Below are positions 45,185 to 53,734 of a stretch of DNA of 64,000 bases, piece by piece. Below the pieces are notes generated by a model. That model was not told where the DNA came from and searched no databases. It saw nothing but the letters and a program-made list of their open reading frames with translations. Position 1 is the first letter of the stretch. Each line of letters opens with the position of its first letter. The translations under genes were made by a program, and so were the position numbers. This stretch comes from Acidobacteriota bacterium (lineage in GTDB: Bacteria > Acidobacteriota > Blastocatellia > Pyrinomonadales > Pyrinomonadaceae), in the NCBI GenBank assembly GCA_016718135.1, contig JADKEF010000009.1, forward strand, positions 1 to 64,000, written 5' to 3'.

Positions 45185-45535
45185 TTACAGTTTGGATCGC
45201 CGATAGATAAGGAATAGCGTTATCGAATGAAAAACGGCGATAAGAAGATTGCTAGCGACGACTGGATTGGCGATGGTTCCGACGGTAAATGGGGTTGTCA
45301 ATTTGTAGACGATCTGGACGAGGATCAAAGCGGCAACCATGTTCGGTTCGCGATGGAATAGAAGGCCCAGCGAGACAAGCGCGATGGCAATATAGACAGA
45401 CAACAAGATCCCGCGTGCCGCAGTCAATTCACCATAGCTCTCCCGAGCCCAGGCTGCATCCGTCATGATCCCATAGCAAACGGGCAGAAGAACGGCGATA
45501 TTTAATACCAACGAAAGGACGATCATTATCCGCAT
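45185..45535 (-). CDS. Hypothetical small membrane protein
   Basis: 116 residues with about four hydrophobic helices (MIVLSLVLNIAVLLPVCYG, GILLSVYIAIALVSLGLLF, MVAALILVQIVYKLTT, VVASNLLIAVFHSITLFLIY). Begins 65 bp after the RCC1 gene stop. Function unknown; similar in style to its membrane-protein neighbours. Confidence 0.7.
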   Translation of the reverse strand: MRIMIVLSLVLNIAVLLPVCYGIMTDAAWARESYGELTAARGILLSVYIAIALVSLGLLFHREPNMVAALILVQIVYKLTTPFTVGTIANPVVASNLLIAVFHSITLFLIYRRSKL

Positions 45536-45600
45536 ACGGAAAATTTCGCTCTATAGTCGAATATGGATTCGCGGAGATTCCTTGATCTTTAAGTGAAAAG

Positions 45601-46780
45601 TCAGAACTGAGCGATCTGCATTGGCACCTTACCGTCGCGACCATAAGGGCCGCCGACTCTGGAGGGAGCGACGCCCCACCACCAAAGTGTCCCATCGGTT
45701 TTGACTGCGAATGTACGATTCGCGATCGCGTAAACGGCGGCAACATTTGTGATGGCAGGCTTTTTTGGTGAGGGGTGGTAAAATCCGCTGGTTCCGACGC
45801 CGATCTGCCCCCAGCCGTCGTGGCCCCACAGTCGTAATGTTTTGTCCGCGAGCAAAACTGCGACATGACCGTTTCCGGAAACAATAGAGCGAGAATTTGT
45901 GATCCCAACAACCTTCGTTGGCGAAGCATTAACTGTTCCCGGAGGGCCATTATTTCCCCAGAAAAGCGGAGTTCCCATTGTCGCTGATTGATTGCTGCCC
46001 CACATCCAGACGGTCCCGTCTGCCTTTACCGCTCCCGAGAATCCAAAATTTGTTGACCCTTGGGCGGCGATCGAAACTACATTCTGCAGGCCGGAGACAA
46101 GGATCGGTTTTCGGCTCCGTCTTAATTGGTCCGTCGGCTCGACGCCGAGCTGGCCGTTCTTATTATCGCCCCAACCATAGACCTTGCCGTCTTTTGTCAG
46201 TGCGAGAACATGTCTTTCGCCGGCGTCGATCGACGACACTGACGGGAGGTTTTGGATCGTCACGATCGCTACGTCGGATAGGTTTTCGGCTGCCGGATGT
46301 TCTCCCCAAGCTAATACTGCACCATTTGACCGAACCGCTATACCAAAATGGCCCGCAGCGGCGATCTGCACAATATCCTTTGGCAGCGGTACAACTATCG
46401 GCGTAGCGGTGCGAAGTGGGTTCTCGGGCGTTCGGCTCGATCCCGGACCGCTCCCAAACTGCCCGCGATCATTCATTCCCCAGGCGAGCACCCGTCCGTC
46501 CTCGAGCAGGGCAAAGTGCATATCGGAACCACTTTCGATATGCCTTACCTTTCCCGGAAACGCGAGCGGCTGAGGCGTCGCCATTCCCCGGCCCCCGGAA
46601 CGAAGCCCGCCATCCCGGTCTTCGTTCCCAAAACCGGTCACGGATCCATCTGTTTTTACGATGTAAATAAAATCCGACCCGCCGATGTACCGTACAGAGT
46701 TCAATTGAGCGGAGATCTGATGAGATTGCGCAAAAACGCAAAGTAGTGAAAGTGTAACTACTAGCAGATGGTCTCTATTT
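45601..46780 (-). CDS. Secreted RCC1-repeat beta-propeller protein (5' end lost in corrupt sequence)
   Basis: About 390 residues carry seven RCC1-type blades, seen as repeating VLAWGMNDRGQFG, VYGWGDNKNGQLG, VWMWGSNQSATMG, LRLWGHDGWGQIG and LWWWG motifs. The N-terminus reads HLLVVTLSLLCVFAQSHQISAQ, a signal peptide whose start codon is missing because the sequence upstream (46781-46925) is homopolymer-rich junk. The open frame artificially fuses it to a membrane protein at 47166. RCC1 propellers in bacteria are usually binding modules; role unknown. Confidence 0.78.
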
Positions 46781-46925
46781 GCCCCACAAAAAAAAACCAC
46801 CAAAAAAAAAAAAAAAAATGCCCTGCCCGCCGTTAAAGGGCGCCCCGAACGGGCGGGCGGGCCCCCTTCCGGGGGCCCCCCCCCCCCTTTTCCCTCGGGG
46901 GCCGGGGGGAAAAAAAATCCGGCAA
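46781..46925. other. Homopolymer-rich corrupt junction
   Basis: A17, C12-13, G and A runs with GC-only blocks fill ~145 bases between two unrelated coding frames. Real coding resumes on both sides. Similar in character to 10812-10870. Best read as an assembly join or very low-quality read end. Confidence 0.75.
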
Positions 46926-47166
46926 AATTCGGGCGCGGAAGCACGCGAAAGCAAGAAAGTGCCATCGGCCTTCGCCTACGCACCGCGAGCGAAAACGAGA
47001 ATGTTCCAAAGATCAGGTGCACAAACGCATGGACGATCACGAAAGCAGGTGACAGTCGGTACAAAGAGCTAAGCCAGCCGCTCAATAGCAGCATGGCCAG
47101 CCCGGTCACGATTGCTCCGATGCAGTCAACCCACAATATTCGCTGGATGAGATAGGATATGCTCAC
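46926..47166 (-). CDS. Membrane protein, 3' truncated by the corrupt junction
   Basis: ATG 47166 starts MSISYLIQRILWVDCIGAIV. Two or three helices are seen (VTGLAMLLLSGWLSSLYRL, FVIVHAFVHLIFGTFSFSLAV) up to RRRRPMAL, about residue 70, after which the sequence is junk. The intact protein probably had four helices. Function unknown. Confidence 0.6.
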
Positions 47167-47235
47167 ATTGCTCGGCGGATACGCAAAAAGTATCTGAATA
47201 CTATATTATTTTCTTTCGCACTAATCGCGCACTAT

Positions 47236-48213
47236 ATGAACGGACAAATCACTGAATTCATAAAGCACCATTATCGGCATTTTAACTCCGCTGCTCTCAT
47301 CGACGCGGCCGAGGCGTACGTCAAACATCTGGATGGCGGTGGCAAGATGATGGTCACACTCGCCGGAGCGATGTCGACGGCGGAACTGGGGCTGAGCCTG
47401 GCCGAGATGATCCGTCAGGACAAGGTGCAGATCATTTCTTGTACGGGGGCGAATCTTGAGGAAGACCTGTTTAACCTCGTCGCCCACGATTTTTACGAAC
47501 GTGTGCCGCATTACCGCGATCTTACGCCGGCCGACGAGCAGGATCTGCTCGACCGCCATATGAACCGCGTGACTGACACCTGCATTCCCGAGATGGAAGC
47601 GATGCGGCGGCTGGAGAAGGCGATGGTCGATGTCTGGACTGCGGCTGATGCCGAGGGCAAACAGTACTTCCCGCATGAATTCATGTATCAGGTACTCAGG
47701 AACGGCTCGCTTGAGGAGTATTACCAGATCGATCTTAAAAACTCGTGGATGTACGCCGCGATGGAGAAAAACCTGCCGATGGTCGTACCGGGCTGGGAAG
47801 ACTCGACGATGGGCAATATGTTCGCGGGCCACGTCATCACCGGCGACATCAAAAATGTCCACACCGTCCGCACCGGCATCGAATACATGATGTCGCTCGC
47901 CGAATGGTACACCGCGAACGCTACTGACGATTCCACCATCGGCTTCTTCCAAATAGGCGGCGGCATCGCCGGCGACTTCCCGATCTGCGTTGTCCCAATG
48001 CTCCACCAGGATCTGCAACGTGACGGTGTCCCCGTATGGGGCTATTTCTGCCAGATCTCAGATTCGACAACTTCGTACGGTTCGTATTCAGGTGCTGTAC
48101 CGAATGAAAAGATCACTTGGGGAAAGCTTGAGGCGACTACTCCGAAATTCATTGTGGAATCGGATGCGTCGATCGTGGCTCCATTGATGTTTGCGTATAT
48201 TTTGGGTTGGTAA
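47236..48213 (+). CDS. Deoxyhypusine synthase-like protein
   Basis: 325 residues. Deoxyhypusine synthase fold with LAGAMSTAELG, IISCTGANLEEDLFN, NAD-binding SWMYAAMEKNLPMVVPGWEDS, FQIGGGIAGDFPICVVP and the catalytic Lys in NEKITWGKLEA. Bacteria lack hypusinated eIF5A, so members in bacteria are thought to make homospermidine or related polyamines from spermidine/putrescine (knowledge of the family; not shown here). Cytosolic. No polyamine genes next to it. Confidence 0.93.
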   Translation: MNGQITEFIKHHYRHFNSAALIDAAEAYVKHLDGGGKMMVTLAGAMSTAELGLSLAEMIRQDKVQIISCTGANLEEDLFNLVAHDFYERVPHYRDLTPADEQDLLDRHMNRVTDTCIPEMEAMRRLEKAMVDVWTAADAEGKQYFPHEFMYQVLRNGSLEEYYQIDLKNSWMYAAMEKNLPMVVPGWEDSTMGNMFAGHVITGDIKNVHTVRTGIEYMMSLAEWYTANATDDSTIGFFQIGGGIAGDFPICVVPMLHQDLQRDGVPVWGYFCQISDSTTSYGSYSGAVPNEKITWGKLEATTPKFIVESDASIVAPLMFAYILGW

Positions 48214-48229
48214 GACTCCACCTGGATTT

Positions 48230-48639
48230 ATGACAAAGCGTATTCGGCGGAAAATAGGAGACGTTATCCAAATTGCCCTCCCTGACGGGCGATTCGCCTA
48301 CGGGCGTTTATATGACGACGCATCAGTTGGAATTTATGACCATGTAACTGACGAGCCAAACAAACCACCTATTGGCTCGCGTGAGTTCAAATTTTACGAG
48401 GAATTTACAACGACGTAATAACTCAAAAAAGGGTTCAAATTGTCGGGCACGATAAATTTGTCGAACCGGAATCCCAATGGCCGCCGCCGACATCAATCTT
48501 GGATCCTATTTCTGGGGAGTATAGCCTGTATCACCAAGGTGTAATCAAGGAAGCTTCACGCGAGGAGTGTGAAGGCCTTGCAGAAGCATCGGTTTGGGAT
48601 TTGCAACATATCATCGACCGTATAATGAACGTTACTTGA
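48230..48639 (+). CDS. Imm26-family immunity-like protein, frameshifted
   Basis: ATG 48230 reads KIGDVIQIALPDGRFAYGRL, PPIGSREFKFYEE and then stops at 48418 in this frame. From about 48403 frame 1 gives IYNDVITQKRVQIVGHDKF, SQWPPPTSILDPISGEYSL, EECEGLAEASVWDLQHIIDR to a stop at 48637-48639, a complete Imm26. Adding one A at the AA of GAGGAATTTAC (~48402) restores the whole frame, so the break is a homopolymer indel. Imm26 proteins neutralise polymorphic toxins; no toxin gene is adjacent, so it is an orphan or has another role. Starts 16 bp after the DHS-like gene. Confidence 0.75.
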
Positions 48640-48651
48640 TCCAATGGATTT

Positions 48652-50148
48652 ATGGAACATTTTGACGTCTTAATTATCGGTGCGGGATTGTCAGGGATCG
48701 GTGCCGGTGCACATTTGCGGATGGAATGTCCGGAGAAGACGTTTGGGATACTTGAGGGCCGTGAGCGAAGCGGCGGGACTTGGGATCTGTTCAGGTATCC
48801 GGGCGTACGGTCTGATTCGGACATGTTTACCCTCGGATACAGCTTTCGGCCGTGGAGTGATCAGAAAGCGATCGCGGACGGGCCTTCGATACTGAACTAC
48901 ATCCGCGAGACTTCGGTCGAATACGATCTTGATAAAGAGATACGCTACGGCCATCGCGTTCGGCGGGCGGAATGGTCGTCTGAGACTTCGAAATGGACAG
49001 TCGAGGTCGGAAGTCAGCAAGAGACGAAACAGTTAACCTGCAATTTCATCTACCTCTGCACCGGCTACTACGAGTACGACAAAGGCTACACGCCTGATTG
49101 GCCCGGATTTGACGATTACCAAGGAACCATAATCCATCCGCAAAAGTGGCCTGAAGATCTCGACTACACCGGCAAGAACGTTCTCGTCATTGGTAGCGGT
49201 GCGACAGCGGTTACGCTTGTTCCCGCGATGGCTGACAAGGCTGCTCATGTCAAGATGCTGCAGCGTTCGCCGACGTATATCGTGACGATGCCGTCGCAGG
49301 ACAGGTTTGCCAATTTCTTCCGTTCACTGCTGCCCGCGAAGGCCGCATATGCTGCGGCACGTTGGAAGAACATTGTCAGGCAAGCGATCTTTTACGCGGG
49401 TTCGAGGAAATATCCGAATGCGATGAAGCGGCTTATCGCAAAGGGAATTCGTCACGAACTCGGCGATGATCAGCTCGAAAAGCACTTTACACCGAAGTAC
49501 GACCCCTGGGATCAGCGTTTGTGTGTCGTGCCGGACTCTGATCTGTTCGAAGCGATCCGCGAGCAAAAAGCGTCGATCGTGACAGGGAACATCGAGACCT
49601 TCACGCCGACCGGAGTGCGTCTCGACAATGGCGAAGAACTGAACGCTGACATCATCGTCACCGCAACCGGCCTCAGGCTCAAGATCATGGCCGGCCTCGA
49701 ACTCGTTGTTGACGGCGAGACGGTCGATCTGTCGAAAAAGTTTGCCTACAAAGGCATGATGTACAACGACGTGCCCAATCTCGCACAGGCTTTCGGCTAC
49801 ACTAACGCCTCGTGGACTCTCAAGTGCGACCTTACGTCTAAATACGTGTGCCGACTGCTCAAACACATGGACAGCCAAGGTTTTGCCAGCTGTACACCAC
49901 GAGCGAACGATCCGACACTCGAACGCGTGCCGGTCTTAGATTTCAACTCGACCTACGTCCTGCGCGTTCTCGACGAGCTGCCAAGCCAAGGGTCAAAGCA
50001 CCCTTGGCGTCTGCATCAGAACTATTTCAAAGATCTATCCATGCTCCGTTATGCAAAGCTCGATGACGGAGTGATGGAATTTCGCCGGACTGCTATCGCG
50101 GAAAAGTCGCGGGAGAATGCAGACCCAGGAATCGTCGGTGTATCATAA
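48652..50148 (+). CDS. Flavin-dependent monooxygenase (class B, FMO/BVMO-like)
   Basis: 498 residues. FAD site GAGLSGIGAGAHL, the FMO/BVMO-type signature region around GGTWDLFRYPGVRSDSDM, NADPH site VIGSGATAVTLVP, and the BVMO-like ATGxxL as TATGLRL. Predicted to oxygenate ketones or heteroatom substrates using NADPH and O2. Soluble. Starts 12 bp after the Imm26 frame and ends 5 bp before hldD on the same strand. Confidence 0.9.
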   Translation: MEHFDVLIIGAGLSGIGAGAHLRMECPEKTFGILEGRERSGGTWDLFRYPGVRSDSDMFTLGYSFRPWSDQKAIADGPSILNYIRETSVEYDLDKEIRYGHRVRRAEWSSETSKWTVEVGSQQETKQLTCNFIYLCTGYYEYDKGYTPDWPGFDDYQGTIIHPQKWPEDLDYTGKNVLVIGSGATAVTLVPAMADKAAHVKMLQRSPTYIVTMPSQDRFANFFRSLLPAKAAYAAARWKNIVRQAIFYAGSRKYPNAMKRLIAKGIRHELGDDQLEKHFTPKYDPWDQRLCVVPDSDLFEAIREQKASIVTGNIETFTPTGVRLDNGEELNADIIVTATGLRLKIMAGLELVVDGETVDLSKKFAYKGMMYNDVPNLAQAFGYTNASWTLKCDLTSKYVCRLLKHMDSQGFASCTPRANDPTLERVPVLDFNSTYVLRVLDELPSQGSKHPWRLHQNYFKDLSMLRYAKLDDGVMEFRRTAIAEKSRENADPGIVGVS

Positions 50149-50153
50149 AATAT

Positions 50154-50684
50154 ATGTCGAACCGCAAGATCATCGTTACCGGCGGGGCCGGGTTTATCGG
50201 AAGTGCTATCGTTTGGCGGCTAAATGAAATGGGCGTGGATGATATTCTCGTCGTCGATCGGATGGATGAGACCGATAAATGGAAGAATCTTGCACCGCTA
50301 AAGTTTGCCGATTACATCGATGCCGATGACTTTATCGACGATCCCGGCGATTTTACTCAGGCCGAGGCCATTCTGCATCTCGGAGCATGTTCGTCGACCA
50401 CCGAAACCGATTCCGGATTACATGTTCCGCAACAACTACGAGTACACTCGCGATCTCGCGGAATTTGCTATGGCGAATGGGATTCGGTTCATCTACGCAT
50501 CGTCTGCCGCGACCTACGGCGATGGTTCGGCTGGGATGGAAGACGGCCACGAAGATCTAAACAAGCTTCGCCCGCTCAATGTTTACGGCTATTCAAAGCA
50601 CATGTTCGATCAATATGCCGCACGAAATGGCATGTTCGATTCGATCGTTGGCATCAAATACTTCAATGTCTTCGGCCCGAATGA
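50154..50684 (+). CDS. hldD: ADP-glyceromanno-heptose 6-epimerase, N-terminal part (frameshifted)
   Basis: Begins MSNRKIIVTGGAGFIGSAIV (NADP-binding). Homology runs to LHLGACSSTTETD (~residue 88); one extra base near 50415 (GATTCCGGATTAC) then shifts the frame and the residues after that are false. The enzyme epimerises ADP-D-glycero- to ADP-L-glycero-manno-heptose for LPS inner core. It supports a Gram-negative envelope. The rest of the protein is in the next entry. Confidence 0.88.
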   Translation: MSNRKIIVTGGAGFIGSAIVWRLNEMGVDDILVVDRMDETDKWKNLAPLKFADYIDADDFIDDPGDFTQAEAILHLGACSSTTETDSGLHVPQQLRVHSRSRGICYGEWDSVHLRIVCRDLRRWFGWDGRRPRRSKQASPAQCLRLFKAHVRSICRTKWHVRFDRWHQILQCLRPE

Positions 50685-51132
50685 GAACCACAAGGACGAC
50701 ATGCGTTCGCTCGTTAGCAAGGCTTTCGACCAGATACGCGAAACTGGCAAGCTTCAGCTCTTCAAGAGTGCCGACCCGAACTTTGCCGATGGCGAATTTG
50801 GCCGGGATTTTGTTTACGTCAAAGACGCCGTCGATATGACTCTGCATTTTTTGGAGAACAAGGCGGGAGGGCTCTTTAACGTTGGTTCCGGGCAAATAAA
50901 CACCTGGAATCAGCTGGCGAGTGCGATCTTTCTCGCCTTGGGGCAGGAGAAGAGTGTCGAATTTGTCGAGATGCCGCTGCACCTTCGCGACCGCTATCAA
51001 TACCACACTCAGGCCGACCTGTCTCGTATCCGCACCGCAGGATACACGGCTGATACCACCGAACTCAACACGGCCGTCGAGGATTATGTACAAGGCTCTC
51101 TAGTGCCACGAAAGCATCTCGGCGATGTCTAA
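50305..51132 (+). CDS. hldD: ADP-glyceromanno-heptose 6-epimerase, C-terminal part (continuation)
   Basis: The true part starts at about 50418 with DYMFRNNYEYTRDLAEFA; residues before that are out-of-frame. Contains catalytic Ser/Tyr/Lys in IYASSAATYG and NVYGYSKHMFD, KYFNVFGPNE, GRDFVYVKDAV and LFNVGSG. Joined with the N-terminal piece it gives ~326 residues, normal for HldD. No other heptose genes are near. Its stop overlaps the AraC-family gene start by 8 bp. Confidence 0.88.
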   Translation: MPITSMPMTLSTIPAILLRPRPFCISEHVRRPPKPIPDYMFRNNYEYTRDLAEFAMANGIRFIYASSAATYGDGSAGMEDGHEDLNKLRPLNVYGYSKHMFDQYAARNGMFDSIVGIKYFNVFGPNENHKDDMRSLVSKAFDQIRETGKLQLFKSADPNFADGEFGRDFVYVKDAVDMTLHFLENKAGGLFNVGSGQINTWNQLASAIFLALGQEKSVEFVEMPLHLRDRYQYHTQADLSRIRTAGYTADTTELNTAVEDYVQGSLVPRKHLGDV

Positions 51133-51910
51133 AGACGACCAATATTGGCGTGGAACCGTCCTGCTGTGGGAAGAACACGGGCTCTTTCTTGGCAACGCCG
51201 GCCGCGCCGAAATGCACGAGTCGCCTGCGATCAAGATCTGCGTATCGCTTGATGGTAAATTTGGGCTTTCGTCGCCTTCCGAAAAATTTTCAGTCGATCA
51301 TAAAGCAGCTCTCATCCCTGCTGGTGTTCGCCATGCGATCGAAGGATACGGCAACAGTATGGCGATGCTTCTGATCGCACCGGAAGGCGATCTCGGGCAG
51401 CGGCTGTTCCAGACGGCGGCCGCGGATACGATAGTCGATCTCGGCGAGAAGCTGGCCGGAGGTCTTCGGGTACTACTAAACGATCTCAACGATGACGAGG
51501 TAGCATCAAGCCACAAACTGGACGAGGCGATCGAGATGATAGCCGGTTCATTCGAGGTGAGCGACTCTCAAGGGATAGATCCGAGAGTGCTTCAGAGCAT
51601 TGAGTGGATCCGTTCGGGCCGAGAGCGCGGCTTTTTGGTCAAAGATCTCGCCGCCGAGGTTGACCTTTCAGAGAGCCGTTTTTCGCATATATTTAGCGAG
51701 CACGTTCGGGTGCCTGTTCGGCGTTATTTGCTGTGGCTGCGGCTTCGCGATGTGCTTCACCTTCTTGCTTCGACCGGTTCACTGACTGAGGCTGCGCACT
51801 CCGCAGGGTTTTCTGATTCTGCTCATTTGTCGCGAACGTTCCGGTCGGCCCTTGGTATTGCTCCGACGGATCTGACCCGCGAAAGCTCACTCATCTCATT
51901 TCTCAAATAG
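51125..51910 (+). CDS. AraC-family transcriptional regulator
   Basis: 261 residues. An N-terminal cupin-like sensing half (KICVSLDGKFGLSS, IPAGVRHAIEGYG) and a C-terminal double helix-turn-helix: FLVKDLAAEVDLSESRFSHI and SLTEAAHSAGFSDSAHLSRT, FRSALGIAPTDL. It overlaps hldD by 8 bp and lies 48 bp before agpS, so it may regulate the ether-lipid genes downstream (inference from position only). Confidence 0.9.
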   Translation: MSKDDQYWRGTVLLWEEHGLFLGNAGRAEMHESPAIKICVSLDGKFGLSSPSEKFSVDHKAALIPAGVRHAIEGYGNSMAMLLIAPEGDLGQRLFQTAAADTIVDLGEKLAGGLRVLLNDLNDDEVASSHKLDEAIEMIAGSFEVSDSQGIDPRVLQSIEWIRSGRERGFLVKDLAAEVDLSESRFSHIFSEHVRVPVRRYLLWLRLRDVLHLLASTGSLTEAAHSAGFSDSAHLSRTFRSALGIAPTDLTRESSLISFLK

Positions 51911-51958
51911 CAGATTCGTTCAAGCATTGCCCGCACGCGAGGCGGTAATATCGCAAAC

Positions 51959-53734
51959 GTGCAAAAAAGAGATCTGATCCATCCCGAGCCGATAACGATC
52001 GGCTCCGACGAAGCTGAGAGCCATGAGAATTGGGGTTTTCGCGACACTTCGTTCACCATAAATGACGCTGAAAATGTGGCCATAACGGGTTCGCGTTACG
52101 AACTGAGCGGCAAAGAACTGCCGAGGCTCCTGCCGTGGATCAGGGAGACGCTTGCGATCGATCTCGACGCTAAGGATCGATTCGAACCGAACTATCCACC
52201 GGAAGTTCCGCCGTCGATCGAGAACGCCAAATTCATTGCCGAGATCACGAAATTTCTCTATACGAGCCAGATCGAGAAAGATGTTGACTCGCGAATTCGC
52301 CACGGCCATGGACATACGCAGGAAGAGATGTTCGGGATCAAGTATGGCAAGGTCGGGCGTGTTCCTGACATCGTCGTTCTTCCCGAGACTGAGGAACAGG
52401 TCGCATCCCTGATAACTGTTGCCAAAGATAATGAGGTGATCCTGATCCCATTCGGCGGCGGAACGAACGTTACTGACGCTCTTCGCTGCCGTGACAACGA
52501 ATCGCGAATGATCGTCTCGGTCGATATGCGGCGGATGAATCGCATCTTGTGGATCGACAAAGAAAACATGATGGCCTGCATCGAGGCAGGAGCCGTTGGC
52601 CGCCACATCATGTCGCAGCTCGAAAAGCATGGCGTCACGATGGGCCACGAGCCGGATAGCGTTGAGTTTTCGACGCTCGGCGGCTGGGTCGCGACAAATG
52701 CGAGCGGCATGAAGAAGAATAAGTACGGCAACATCGAAGAAATCGTTGTCGATATGACCGTGGCGACCGCCGACGGCACGTTGAAGCGTCTCAATCAGGC
52801 TCCGCGTGAATCGGTCGGTTCCGATATTCGTCGCCTGATGTTCGGATCGGAGGGCACTCTCGGCATCGTCACGTCCGCGGTGGTCAAGCTATTTACGCTT
52901 CCCGAATCGCAGGAATACGGCTCGGTCCTGTTTCCAAATTACGAGGCAGGTTACGCATTCATGCACGAGCTGGTCATGACCTCAACGCCGCCGGCGAGTT
53001 GTCGGCTTGTCGATAATCTACAGTTTCAATTTGGCTTGGCCCTTAAGCCCGCTTCTCATAGCGCGGCCGCTGATCTCAAGAGCAAAGCTCAAAAGTTTTT
53101 CGTTACCAAGGTCAAAGGATTTGATCCGTACAAGATGGTCGCGTTGACTCTGGTTTTCGAAGGCAATCGCTCCGAGGTCGATCGACAGCAGCGTGACGTT
53201 TACCGGATAGCCAAAAAACACGGCGGGATGAAAGCAGGCGGCGAGAATGGGCGTCGCGGCTATCAGCTCACCTACAGCATTGCCTATATTCGCGATTTTC
53301 TGATGAACTATTACATCATCGCCGAATCGTTTGAAACGAGCTGTGCATGGAGCGACGCACTTGCGATCTGCGAGAACGTAAAAAGCGTGCTTTACGCCGA
53401 GTATGAAAAGCGTGGATTGCCTGGCAAGCCCTTCATTACATCGCGCATTACGCAGCTTTATCGAACCGGCGTAGCGATCTACTTTTACTTCGGGTTCTAC
53501 TTCAAGGGCGTCGATGATCCGTCGCATCTGTATCTCGAACTGGAGAATATCGCTCGCGAAGAGATACTTCGCAGCGGCGGTTCGCTCTCGCACCATCACG
53601 GCGTCGGAAAGATCCGCGAGCAATATTTGCCCGAGATCATGTCTGAGACGGCACTCAAATGGAAACGCGAGATCAAAAACTCGCTCGATCCGCAGAATGT
53701 TTTTGGCGCTGATAATCAAGGATTAGGTAAGTAA
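51959..53734 (+). CDS. agpS: Alkyldihydroxyacetone-phosphate synthase (AgpS-type)
   Basis: 591 residues, GTG start. Very similar in motifs to eukaryotic AGPS: FAD loop IPFGGGTNV, GHEPDSVEFSTLGGWVATNA, ASGMKKNKYGNIEE, MFGSEGTLGIVT, VDNLQFQFGLALKP, YIRDFLMNYYIIAESFETS (active Tyr region), SRITQLY, and the triple-His SLSHHHGVGKIREQY. It swaps the acyl group of acyl-DHAP for a fatty alcohol, forming the ether bond. No peroxisomal signal, as expected. Stop overlaps the plsC-like start by 1 bp. Confidence 0.92.
   Translation: MQKRDLIHPEPITIGSDEAESHENWGFRDTSFTINDAENVAITGSRYELSGKELPRLLPWIRETLAIDLDAKDRFEPNYPPEVPPSIENAKFIAEITKFLYTSQIEKDVDSRIRHGHGHTQEEMFGIKYGKVGRVPDIVVLPETEEQVASLITVAKDNEVILIPFGGGTNVTDALRCRDNESRMIVSVDMRRMNRILWIDKENMMACIEAGAVGRHIMSQLEKHGVTMGHEPDSVEFSTLGGWVATNASGMKKNKYGNIEEIVVDMTVATADGTLKRLNQAPRESVGSDIRRLMFGSEGTLGIVTSAVVKLFTLPESQEYGSVLFPNYEAGYAFMHELVMTSTPPASCRLVDNLQFQFGLALKPASHSAAADLKSKAQKFFVTKVKGFDPYKMVALTLVFEGNRSEVDRQQRDVYRIAKKHGGMKAGGENGRRGYQLTYSIAYIRDFLMNYYIIAESFETSCAWSDALAICENVKSVLYAEYEKRGLPGKPFITSRITQLYRTGVAIYFYFGFYFKGVDDPSHLYLELENIAREEILRSGGSLSHHHGVGKIREQYLPEIMSETALKWKREIKNSLDPQNVFGADNQGLGK

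Noticed and set aside
45601..47166. A single 521-residue RCC1 membrane fusion protein
   Set aside because: The join is made only of homopolymer-rich sequence; the two halves look like separate genes.
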